Below, one piece after another: positions 6,003-15,031 of a stretch of 15,574 nt of DNA. The position numbers were made by a program, and so were the translations under genes. The number at the start of each line of letters is the position of its first letter. Positions within the stretch are counted from its first letter, which is position 1. This DNA is from Pigoraptor vietnamica (taxonomy: Eukaryota; Opisthokonta; Filasterea): positions 1 to 15,574 of the forward strand of contig CALSCQ010001489.1 of NCBI GenBank assembly GCA_943704525.1, in the 5' to 3' direction. The notes beneath the pieces are model-generated. The model saw only the letters and a program-made list of their open reading frames with translations. It was not told the DNA's origin and did no database searches.

Positions 6003-8850
6003 TTTCGCGGCGGGGGGAAGGGGTCGGGGAACAATATGAAAAGATAAAGGAGACACACGCACTACCAATGTATTTCTAACTCACAGCGCAAACCGCACAC
6101 GCTACGAAAAATAAACTCATTCCCGACAGGATTAAGAGAGTAATGAACGAACACACTCAACGAGCACACTCAACCTCCCCCACGCGCAAGCACATCACGC
6201 ACATAAGACGCCCTCAAATACCTCTGTCCCGCGGCCGCGATGCTGAGCAGCACGCCCACCGGCGGCGGATTCGGCAGAGGCTCCTTCGCAAGCGTCGCCG
6301 CGTCAATCGTCCACGCGCGCCACACGCCCGATCCACTGCTGGCGTTCGCGACGAGCACGAGACACCCGGCCACCGTGACCACGTGACATGCGACGTACTC
6401 CGCACTGCCGTCGAGCATGTCGATGTTTTGCTGCGCTGGAGACTCAAAGTTGCGGAGAGGAGCGATCGTGCCGCTGCCGGACGGCGAGAGCGACCGCGTG
6501 GGCGTGTCGGACGAATTGAGGCGGAAGAGCGCGCGGGCGGCAATGTGGGACTGCGCACCGCTCAACGGAGGAGCGGAAGCCGTATGTGCCGCTGACACCG
6601 GCGCGACGGGACGCTCGGACTGCGCAGGTAGAAGGCGATGTGTCGCAAGACCGGAGCGTGGGGGAGACGGAAAATGTTCGAGTTGAACGTGGAGATTAGC
6701 CCAATTGAGCATTCTAACCACCGAGGGACAATACGCACGCTCGCCCGGTGACGGTATCACGAAAAGGGCCACTCGCAACGCAACAAACCAAACCACGAAG
6801 GCGCATGGGGCTCATTGAGTGAGGCGCAATAAAAGCCGACAGTCGTTTCGCCCACCTCCACCACCGAGTGTGAGGCAATGTCAAACTGCGAGAGACGGCC
6901 GGACGAATTGACCGCGACTATTTTCCCGCTGTGGATTGCGAACGCCTTGAAGCCGGCAAAAAAGCCGCCGTAGACGTCGGGGAGATGCGTTGGCTCAGCT
7001 GCGCGTGCAAAAGCAAGCGCGTGTTGTCAACACCAAGCGGTCGAAACACCCAATCGAGGACTCTTCACACATGTGCGTGTCGCCTGAGTGTGCGAGGCAA
7101 CGGCTACACTCTTCGCAAGTGCGCGCGCGTTCGGGTCAAAGGCAGGTAAGGGCTTACCCTTCTCGGCGTCGACGAGCACCAGGGAGCGGTCTCCGTTCCG
7201 CTTCTGTAAGAGAATGACGAGCGAGCCGGGCGACAGGGAAGCGAATGCGCGCTTGCACTGCGATGCAGGAGAACGGACGTAAGTAACAACGCCGTAACAA
7301 GGGATGACGCGGCCAAGCCGGAGTGGCGCGCACCTCCAACACTCGTTGGGCATGCGCACACTGCCACTCGCGGCGTCCAAGTGCCTCCGAGCGGCGCTGC
7401 AGCTCCGCACGCACGCGCAGAGTGACGTCGACCTCCGTCATCTGCGTGGCGATCTCGTCCTGCTGTTGCGTGAGGGCGTCGTCCCGCAACCGCAGCGCAT
7501 TCAGCCGCTGGAAGTCATCCGGCGACAGCTTCGAGGGGCCGTCCACGTGTTCGGACCACCCGTCATTCCTCCCGAGCGCTCGGCAGAGGTCGAAGAGGAG
7601 AAAGTACTCTGCCTCGGCCATGACGTCAGGGACCATCTCGGGAGGGACGGCGACGGTCGCAGAGTCCGAGCGAAGGAATGCGAGAATGTACTTGAACGGC
7701 TCGCCGTTGCGGTCGATGAAGTAACAGCCGTCGGCGTCGCACTCCATGTTGAAGCGGCCTGAGGACGGGGAGGGAGGGTGTGAGCGACGCGCACGTCGAA
7801 AGTGCGTACCAAAACGCCGTCGGATATTCACTTCACGACAGTGTGCGCGCGTGAGAGAGAGCGTGGGGACTACTTTTTTTTGAGGGGCTTTGAAACGTGC
7901 GTGCAGCACGTGCGCAGGCGTGCCGCAATTATTGCGTGATAGCGTCACATGCCAGACACAGAGCCGAACACACACACACAGTGGTGCGAGCATGTGCGCC
8001 GGCCATTCGCGAGCGACGACCCACCACTGAACATCGAGGCAAGCATTGTGTTTGGGTACTTTGTAACGGTGCGTCGCGACGTGTGGTAAATTATGCCGCC
8101 GACGTTCAGCTTGATGCGCTCGTTTACGGGAACCACTGCCGCCTCCACAGACTGCAGGCAATGTACGTGTGAGGGATGCGAATACGCACACACGCACACA
8201 CATAACACACACACACACACTCTCTCTCTCTCTCACATACACACTACACAAGACACCATTTACTCACGCAAACTATTCACTCACACACGCACACACACAA
8301 CACACACACACACACGTGCACCGCACACAACACACACACACACACACACGCAACACACGCACAGTTGCGCTTAGAGGCAAACGCACCTGAGCTTCCTCTT
8401 GCAGCCGTTGCCTCTCGCCCTCCATTTCTGTTTCAAATCTAGCGCGCTCTTCGCGCATTTGGCGCTCAAATTCCGCCCTCTCACGCTCGAGCTCCTCTTT
8501 CTGTTCTCGAATCACACGCTCAAACTGTGCCTGCGCTCGTAATGTGCAGAGAAACAGAAGCGGGAGGTTTAACAAGGGCTCGAGAGTATCTCTCCTGCGC
8601 CACACACACGTACGCACATAAACACACTCAAACAAACCCATTATCTCACACACAAAGACACAGACACAGACACAGACAGACGCAGACACACACAGACACA
8701 GACTACACGCAACCGAATAAAGACAAGCACCTTCTCGTCGGCAAGCTTCCGCAGCCCGTCCTGTATGATCGACAGCGTCTGCATGAGGTGCATCTCCATC
8801 GCCGCGGGGGCTGCAACGGGTGCAACGTCTTGGGGCGCGTCGCCCTCCAT
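5383..8850 (-). CDS. KCTD-type T1/BTB protein with coiled coils and C-terminal WD40-like propeller
   Basis: Nine exons on the minus strand join in phase: 8850-8731, 8530-8387, 8151-8025, 7758-7334, 7257-7158, 6998-6797, 6713-6222, 5899-5745 and 5600-5383, giving 660 residues. Residues 41-88 form a Glu/Arg-rich coiled coil. Residues 100-195 are a potassium-channel-tetramerisation (T1/BTB) domain, with KLNVGG (102-107), TSRRTV, LASMFSG and YFIDRNGEPFKYIL (143-156). Residues 220-272 are a second coiled coil. Residues 273-660 contain beta-rich segments like divergent WD40 blades (KIVAVNSSGRLSQFD, RLFVIAQDGQGHVLL, VVIVHANQSLQRFD), broken by a Ser/Pro/Ala-rich loop at 388-467. T1 plus WD40 is the layout of KCTD3/SHKBP1 and of plant T1-WD40 proteins, which are soluble adaptors, some linked to cullin-3. 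The start is the first ATG. Two uncertainties remain. The last acceptor (5601) is a weak GAAG chosen to keep phase, because the better CAG at 5610-5609 is one base out. A GTGCGT donor at 5421 could also replace the TAG at 5385-5383. Confidence 0.85.
5601..5744 (-). repeat. CA/GT-rich simple sequence in T1/BTB intron 8
   Basis: The plus strand at about 5640-5702 is CACACG/CAGACAGACA-rich simple sequence inside the last intron of the T1/BTB gene (donor GTATGT at 5744). It has no coding potential. It is degenerate, in contrast to the pure tract in intron 7. Confidence 0.6.
5959..6000. repeat. (GT)21 microsatellite in T1/BTB intron 7
   Basis: This is a pure GT array of 42 bases on the plus strand, preceded by ATGTGTATATGTGTGTAT-type degenerate units from about 5935. 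It lies within the 322-bp intron 5900-6221, so the pre-mRNA carries (CA)21 upstream of the exon 8 acceptor. Confidence 0.95.
8185..8360. repeat. Compound CA/CT microsatellite in T1/BTB intron 2
   Basis: The plus strand has CA-rich blocks at about 8185-8220 and 8281-8370 and a CT block at 8219-8234, with interspersed unique bases. All lie in the 235-bp intron 8152-8386, so the pre-mRNA sees GT/AG-rich sequence. A related CA/CAGACA-rich block occupies much of intron 1 (8531-8730). Confidence 0.85.
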
Positions 8851-9033
8851 GGCTGTCACTCCTCCTAGTACCGCCAATGTTGCGTTTGCGACGCTGAGAT
8901 TAAAAAGTTGTGTGCGATGTGAACGCGAATTGTGGCGTACTGCGTTTGAAGAACACCAACAAAAGGCTTTTCCGGAGAGACAGCGTGGTGGCTACAGTCC
9001 CGTCTGAGACTGAGAGCGTGTCTTCTGTGTGAG

Positions 9034-9073
9034 CGTGTGTGTGTGTGTTGTGTGTGTTGTGTGTGTGTGTGTA
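9034..9073. repeat. Interrupted TG microsatellite
   Basis: Three TG runs are joined by TTG interruptions, in the intergenic space between the kinase and T1/BTB genes. It is a simple sequence tract with no coding content. Confidence 0.85.
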
Positions 9074-9144
9074 CGACCACAGCCGATTCGTACCAAGAGT
9101 GAAGGGAATGTGTCAGCACTTTTTCTGGACGCCATGTCACCGCG

Positions 9145-9150
9145 TTTATT
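9145..9150 (-). promoter_or_regulatory. Candidate polyadenylation signal AATAAA for the receptor kinase
   Basis: The minus strand reads AATAAA (plus-strand TTTATT), 276 bases beyond the TGA of the kinase gene and upstream of the next gene. Strand, position and local AT-enrichment fit a 3'-end signal. It is a single hexamer match, so the call is tentative. Confidence 0.4.
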
Positions 9151-9426
9151 ACGCCATCCGTAAGTACTGATTTTGGCCCAAACAAAAAATTATGTATAAC
9201 ACCCACTCTTCATGGACAGTGGTAAGGGGGCTTTTCGTGAAAAATCAAAAAATGAACTGCGCGGTGGCCACACGAAGTGCTAGTGAATTTCCGTTCTCTG
9301 TCGTCCGTGTGCGCCAAGAGGACGCGGGAAAAGCTGGTTTGCAAGTGTCTCAGAGCTGTTCTTTCACGTTCAGCTCTGGCCCGTAATCACTAACAGTTTA
9401 GTACTCCGAATTGAGCAGGTTGCTCT

Positions 9427-12400
9427 TCAGTCCTCGTCGTCACCCATCCCAAGTCCGTCGTTCGTAGGGCTGTCGGCCTGCGGTTTTGGGGGCTTTGCAT
9501 CGTCGTCGTCCATCCTGGAGACCACTTCCGTGAGGGACTCGCGCAGCGTGGAAAACGAGGGGCGCACCGACGCATGCCGCGACCAGCAGTCGCGGATGAT
9601 GCGGCCAAGCTCCGGGTCGACGTCGTTCGGGATGGTCGGCCGATAGTCTGCAATAGATGTTGCGAGAGAGAAACTGTGTGAAATAGTGTTGCATGCTAGC
9701 CTCATTCGTGCCACAACGCGGTGAATCGACAACCTCCGTCATAGTGCGTGCTATCTATTCCAAATGGGGAACTCACCACCCTCGACGACTGCAGCCAATA
9801 TCTGGTCGACACTGCTGAAGGCGCCGCACTGGAAGTCCTCGCCGTAGGGGTCTGCGCGCGTGAGGCACTCCCAGAGCACAATGCCCATCGCGTAGACATC
9901 TGCGCCCGTTTGCGTCAGCGGTTTATGCGGTAGGGTGCGCAGATCGAAATGCACGGACGCGTAAGTAAGGGGCCGGCGCAGTCAATAACAAGCAGTCGCA
10001 AGCAGCGACTCTGTCCGCGACCCACCAGTGGCCGTCGAGCACGGCTCCCCCGAGAAGCACTCTGGGGCAATGTAGGCGATAGTGCCCACAAAGTCCTTGT
10101 CGTCCTTCGGATCGTCGCCGGACTTCATCGTGCTGAGCCCAAAGTCAGTTACCTTCGCTTGCAGGCTCGATGTGAGGAGCACATTGGGGGACTTGAGGTC
10201 GCGGTGGCTGCGCGGAAGCAAGGGGCGCATGAGCACTGGCGATAGACATGCCTATACCCCTTACGCGATAGAGAAGGTGCGCACCCGGCAACGCCATTCG
10301 GGTACCCACAGAATGCAAGGCGTGTTGAGGTGGAGGTACTCCATTCCGGCGCAAGCATCGCTGCGTTTGCGAAGCCTCGTGAGACAATGACATACGGATT
10401 GTGTTGTTGTATGTGCGCATGCGTGCGTGTTGTGCGTCTGTGAGTGCGAGTGAGTATGCGCGATTCAGCTTGCCTGTGAGTGCGTGCCCATTGTGTCCGT
10501 GTATGCGTGCGTACGTGCGTGCGTGTGTGCATGTGATCGGGGAGGGGGGGGAGGGTTGCGTACCTATGTGTCTGCATGTGTATGTATGTGTGCGCGCGTG
10601 CACAGCATTCACGCCACTCACATGGCCATCTGCAGCCTCGTCTTCAGCGACCACGGCTTCTTTTGCGATAGTCCCTCGTACAAGCTGCCGCCGTTGAGAA
10701 ACTGCGATTCGTTGGACCTGCATTAGCAGCCGCCAACGCAATCCACGAGAATGCCTGCGCATGACAGGGTGCGTTGCGCAGGAGTGTGTGTGCATCGCGC
10801 ATTGCATGGGGCAGCGAGGCCCTTCTGAGCGAACAAACGACAACTGGCGAAACGGGTGTGTGGGCGTGCCGTGTGTGCGGGTTGGCGCGTACCTCCTGGA
10901 CAAGCATTGGTCTCGCTGGGTCGTCGAGACAAGCGCACATATAGAGGACTATATTGGGATGCCTTAGCGTGCTATACGGGGTGCGGGAGGGAGGCCATTA
11001 GTCGCGGTCAGTCAACTGCAGAGAGAGGGGAGAGGGTGGGGGAGGGTGGGGGGTGTTGGTTCCGAACAGTTGCACTCAACGGCAGCCCGGTCACGCACCA
11101 CATGATGTCCACTTCGTCGAGGAACATGCGCATGTTGTCCTTCCACGTCTGCTCCGTGGACCCCGCAACGGGCGCGTCCGTCGCGAGCCACCGCAGGGAC
11201 TTGGGCTTGTCTCCCGGCGCATTCGCGGCGTCCGCGGGGGTTCCCTGGTCCCTTTTCTTCTGTTCCGCGGGCTGCGCAAGAGTCCTCGTCTCGAACCACC
11301 CGCCCTCCGGCTTCGGTGGCTTGCGCGCCGCGCCCTTCCGCGTCGCATTGGCAATCGATGGCGCCCTAAGTGACTGTCGTGCGCGCTCAATGGCAGCACG
11401 GGTGCGCAGCTGCGCCGACTTGACCTGCGTGTCTCTGAGATCGGGTCCCACTGATTCGTTCTTGCGCGCAGCCTCGTTCGTCGGCGTCTTCAGCATCTTC
11501 ACAGCGACAATGGTGCCACGAAAACGCGCCCGATAGACCACGCCGAACCCGCCCTGGACCCGGGTAAGGGGGTGTGCGTGGGCGGTCATGGCAGGGGAAA
11601 TGATGTGGGGTGGAGGAGGAAGAAAGAAGCACACGGGAGTGGGAGAGGAGGAAGAAACATGCGAGAGTGGGAGTGGAGAAAGAAACATGCGGGAGCGGCA
11701 AGGGAGAAAGAAACACACGCGAGTGGCAAGGGAAAAAGGGCGCGACAACATGCCGGTTATGGCAAGGAAAAGACGTGAAGTGGAGAAGGGAGAAAGAGAA
11801 ACACGCGGGAGTGGAAGGGAGGAAGAAACACACGGGAGTGGCAAGGGAGAAAGGGCGCGACGACAACATGCAGGATTAGTGGCCCAACGAGGCGTGTACT
11901 GTGCGCGCGCCGAGAAAGAGCGTCGGCGCCACGTGCGGCCACGCGAGACCAACCTCCGCAATCTCCCCGAGGAGCTCAATCTCCGACGACTTGACGAGGG
12001 AGCGCTGCACGCGGCGCAGCAGGCCCCTCTGCCGGCGGCGGTACACGAGAAACAGCGATCCAAACCCTATCGCGCACGCGCCAATCGCGCCGACCATCGG
12101 TCCGACAATCACAGCGACATGCGACGAGCCTGCACATTTGTGCATGCACGTGAGTGTGCGTGTGAGCGCCCGACTCTTTACAAAGGCGTCGATTGCGGAA
12201 TTTCATGCGCGCAGTGCTGCCACTCACTCGACGACCCTGGGCTTGGCAGCGTGACTGCGTACTCGAGCCGGTAGCTCGCGGGGCACGACCGCCCCGTGCC
12301 GTAGACATCGACGTAGTACGTCCCGAGCGCGCCGACGGACGACACCGTGACCGTGTACACCTGCAGATCGGCGTCCGTCGGATCGAGGGCGGGCGCAAAG

Positions 12401-15031
12401 GCGGGATTCGACATGTTCACGGCGCGGACGGGGGCTGCGCGTCCCACGTACAGGACGCTGTCAAACTCGCCCGTGCGCACGTCGCGGCCGCTCTTGAGGC
12501 GGAACGTGAGAACGGCGCCGAGCGACACCGCCTCCGCGCGGTAGTGGGCGATGCGGCCGCACGGAATGACGCTGCCAGTGGCCTGCTCGGTGAGCACCTC
12601 CGGCGCGACGACCGAGCAGTTTGCGCCACTGCGGCCCGTGTTGCACCCGCACGTGCCCGTGTTGACGTCGCACACGCCCTCCCCGTTGCAGTCGTCCTGA
12701 CAGCTTCCGTCGATGGGTGGCACCGTGAGGCCGTTGGCGAACACTGGAGCCCTCCGGTACGACACTCCCGCGCGCGCATCCCACGCGCCGATGGGAGACC
12801 CGATGGTCCGGTTCACGTTGTAAATGCTGTAGAGCCCACTCACGCGGTCGCCGTTTGCGTCAAACGAGATCTCGCCGCTCACGCCCACAAAGGACACGTT
12901 CTTCAGGCTTGCCAGCAACTCGTCGGCGTCCGTCTCGAGAAAGCCCCGCGCATACGTCGCATTGAGCCCCATTGCAAATGTCACGCACGCATCGTACGTC
13001 GCTGCGACACAAATGGACAATCATGAGGGCCGTGCAAACAAAAAGGGAAGGGGAGGGAGCCAGCACGCACTCGCGGCCACACGCTACACACGGCACACCC
13101 TCGGGTCCCACCTGGCGCGTACGCGTTCACGGTCGACCGGTCGCCGTCGGCGTCAAAGTAGGTGCTCGGCAGCGACTGCCACAACTGCACGTACGCATCG
13201 TACTTGGGACCGTAGCCACTCGCGGGCTGCACGCCGAGCATGCCGTACATGGCGCTTCGGACGGCTTCGTTGACCGTCGGTACACCGTTCACAGTCGTCT
13301 TGTACGATGAGTCGGCCACGGCGGCTGGTGGGAGGCGCTGCTTTCAGAGAGTGCCCGTATCCCGCTATATAAACCCCCATCCGCACGCACAGGAAGCTTG
13401 CCCACACACACACACTCGCCACAGCGCGCATAAAGACGGCGGACGCGTCGCGCACACGCGCACACTGGCACTAATAATCTCCCCTCCCCCCCCAACGCAC
13501 CGTCCGAGGCAATCCACTGGAACCTTGGGCCCGTGAGCCCCATGGGGATCGCCTGGAGGAAGATATAGTAGGCGTCGCTGTCCTGTGCAAAGAGGACTAT
13601 CACGCGCGCGCTCGATTTCTGAAGCACCTTCAGCTGCTGCGTCACGTCCCGCGCGCTGTTCTCCGTAAACGTCTCCTCCGCCACAATGTGGATGCCCAGG
13701 CGGTCCGCTTCCCTCGAGAACACGAGCGCAATTCCCTGCCCGTACGCAGAGTCGCCCTTCAGCACGCCCACACGTCGAAAGCCGTGGTGCAGGCACAGCT
13801 GGGCGAGTGCGCGCCCCTGAAAGTCGTCCGAGACGATCGTGCGCATAAACGTCGGAAACTGCGGAGCATTTGTTACAAACATGAATCGCCGCAAAGCCAA
13901 AACAGCAACGTGTGTGTGTGTGTGTGTGTGTTTGTGTGTTTGTGGGCGTGTGTGTAAGTGTGTGTGTGTGTGTGTGAAAGAAGGTGCCTCTGCATGTGCT
14001 TGAGCGCTGCAATGCCAGCCCCACCAGAGACTTGTCCGCCAGCTTCGGGCTCGTGGCGCTGTACGATATCTGCGGCCTCCTAAAGGTGTCCAGACTCAGC
14101 AGTTGCGCGACCACCTCCGAGTCGCCCGAGCACGTGGACCCAACAACCCCAAACACGTTGGCGTTCAACACCTGCCACGCGGCCGCATTGAGCGCAATGC
14201 GGCTTACGCAGCTGCCCGTCGTGTTCACGACCAGGTCCAGCGTTACGTTCGGCAGCAGATCGTCCCAGTAGCCGTCTGCGACAGGACGCGCCGCCAGACA
14301 CGGACACAGATCAGTGCCCTCGGATGATTACGGAGTGTGCCGTGTGTAGGCGTAGTGTGTGCGTGTGTGTGTGAGCGTGTGTGTGTGTGAGCGTGTGCGT
14401 GTGAATGCGTGTGCTTGTTTTTGTGTGTGGATGCACTGGGTATTATGCCGGCTCGTGTGTGTGCGCATGCGTGTGTGTGTGTCGGTGCCGCGCATTTATC
14501 CTTGTTGTGTGTGCGTGTGTGCAAGAGGGAAAGACGGGAACGGGGGGGGGGCTAAGGTGTTGAGGGGCTAAGGTGTTCACCCACCGGTCTTGTTGTTGAT
14601 GTGTTCGATGCACAGCTGCATAGAAGGAGAACATTGAGCGATCAGCGCAATCGCGTTCACATCATGTACGGACACAAGCGCCGCAAGTGACATGAAGCGG
14701 GCGATTGGCGTTTGCGAATTAAGACGCAAAAGGCGCTCATACACGCCGGATCAAATTTAGCCCCGCACTGACGGACATCACACACACGCCGCATGTGACC
14801 ATGAAGCGGGCGATGGAGATGCATAAGGCTCCCATACACGCGATCAAATCCAGCCCCACACTGACGGACATAACGCGCGTGCACCAACATGCTCGCACGC
14901 ACCCGCAAGTGGTCGTTTCGCTCAACGCTCCCCTGGCTTGTTGAGCGGAGCATCCCAATGGAGATGCGCCTCCCACTCGCGGCCACAACGCACAGCGCAA
15001 GGAGTGCGAGGACCCACGCGCGCTCGCCCAT
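9427..15031 (-). CDS. Receptor protein kinase: ANF/periplasmic-binding ectodomain, EGF, PPC-like, TM, TKL Ser/Thr kinase
   Basis: Fourteen minus-strand exons join in phase: 15031-14903, 14615-14585, 14275-14025, 13858-13501, 13324-13112, 13001-12228, 12129-11954, 11553-11099, 10971-10893, 10701-10622, 10360-10310, 10207-10026, 9899-9777 and 9647-9427 (TGA), giving 1,040 residues. A signal peptide covers 1-20. Residues about 23-420 are a type I periplasmic-binding/ANF-receptor fold (IEHINNKT, SYSATSPKLAD, FPTFMRTIVSDDFQGRAL, GVLKGDSAYGQG). An EGF module has Cys 428, 432, 438, 445, 447 and 456. Residues about 465-580 form a beta domain like PPC domains (GTYYVDVYG). Several N-glycosylation sequons occur in the ectodomain. 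The TM helix is 590-615, followed by RRRQR. The kinase shows GGFGVVYRA (645-653), VAVK (Lys663), helix C Glu791, HRDLKSPN (867-874), DFG (887-889), APE (913-915) and DVYAMGIVLWE (927-937). HRDLKSPN marks the TKL Ser/Thr class. Likely role: plasma-membrane sensor binding a small ligand outside and phosphorylating inside. Oddities are a roughly 110-residue insert after Lys663 and Ala in place of the first glycine-loop Gly. The start ATG immediately precedes the signal peptide. Confidence 0.9.
10400..10605. repeat. Degenerate GTGCGT/TGTATG simple sequence in kinase intron 10
   Basis: TG-rich degenerate simple sequence with GTGCGTGCGTG and TGTATGTATGTG blocks and a G run at about 10542-10554. It fills most of the 261-bp intron 10361-10621 and has no coding potential on either strand. 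Confidence 0.7.
11608..11876. repeat. Purine-rich minisatellite in kinase intron 7
   Basis: About nine imperfect tandem copies of a roughly 28-base unit, with core GAGTGGCAAGGGAGAAAGAA and an ACACACG or ACATGCG tail. Two copies carry an extra GGGCGCGACAACATGC-type segment. It lies in the 400-bp intron 11554-11953, between the juxtamembrane and kinase exons. The pre-mRNA carries the pyrimidine-rich complement. Plus-strand open frames through it are artefacts of the repeat. Confidence 0.85.
13910..13977. repeat. GT microsatellite in kinase intron 3
   Basis: Two GT runs (about 13910-13931 and 13955-13975) with TTTGTG interruptions, inside the 166-bp intron 13859-14024. The pre-mRNA carries CA repeats just upstream of the acceptor CTCCGCAG. 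Confidence 0.9.
14344..14522. repeat. Long degenerate GT simple sequence in kinase intron 2
   Basis: GTGTGTGT blocks with GAGCGTGTG and GTGCGTGTG interruptions fill most of the 309-bp intron 14276-14584. A nine-base G run follows at about 14542-14550, then a short duplicated GGGGCTAAGGTGTT motif at 14550-14576. Confidence 0.85.
14667..14910. repeat. Imperfect tandem duplication in kinase intron 1, overlapping the exon 1 donor
   Basis: Two diverged copies of about 85-100 bases lie side by side (about 14680-14780 and 14788-14872). They share CCGCA(A/T)GTGA, CATGAAGCGGGCGAT, CATACACGC, GATCAAAT, AGCCCC and CACTGACGGACAT. Partial matches continue on both edges (ACGGACAcAAGCG at about 14668; CCGCAAGTGG at 14903-14912). 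On the pre-mRNA the last match is the 3' end of exon 1 at its GTGCGT donor. The intron therefore appears to have grown by duplication of sequence spanning the exon-intron boundary. Confidence 0.75.

Larger units (their letters stand above)
8851..9426. other. Intergenic: 3' flank of the receptor kinase and 5' flank of the T1/BTB gene
   Basis: There are 576 bases between the kinase stop codon and the T1/BTB ATG, both genes on the minus strand. It holds an interrupted TG microsatellite (about 9034-9073) and a minus-strand AATAAA. Sequence at 9170-9290 is AT-richer with short A runs. No gene or clear TATA box is seen. It should contain the T1/BTB promoter. Confidence 0.6.

Noticed and set aside
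8185-8370. CRISPR-like spaced repeats
   Set aside because: The tract is a compound CA/CT microsatellite inside a spliceosomal intron, with no conserved repeat-spacer structure.
11588-12274. Plus-strand open frame of 228 codons through the kinase intron
   Set aside because: Much of it is translated minisatellite, and the remainder is antisense to the TM and juxtamembrane exons.
12193-13026. Plus-strand 277-codon open frame opposite the receptor ectodomain
   Set aside because: It is antisense to exon 6, which encodes the EGF and beta domains in a phase consistent with both neighbours. The plus-strand translation is Arg/Ala/Val-rich without motifs.
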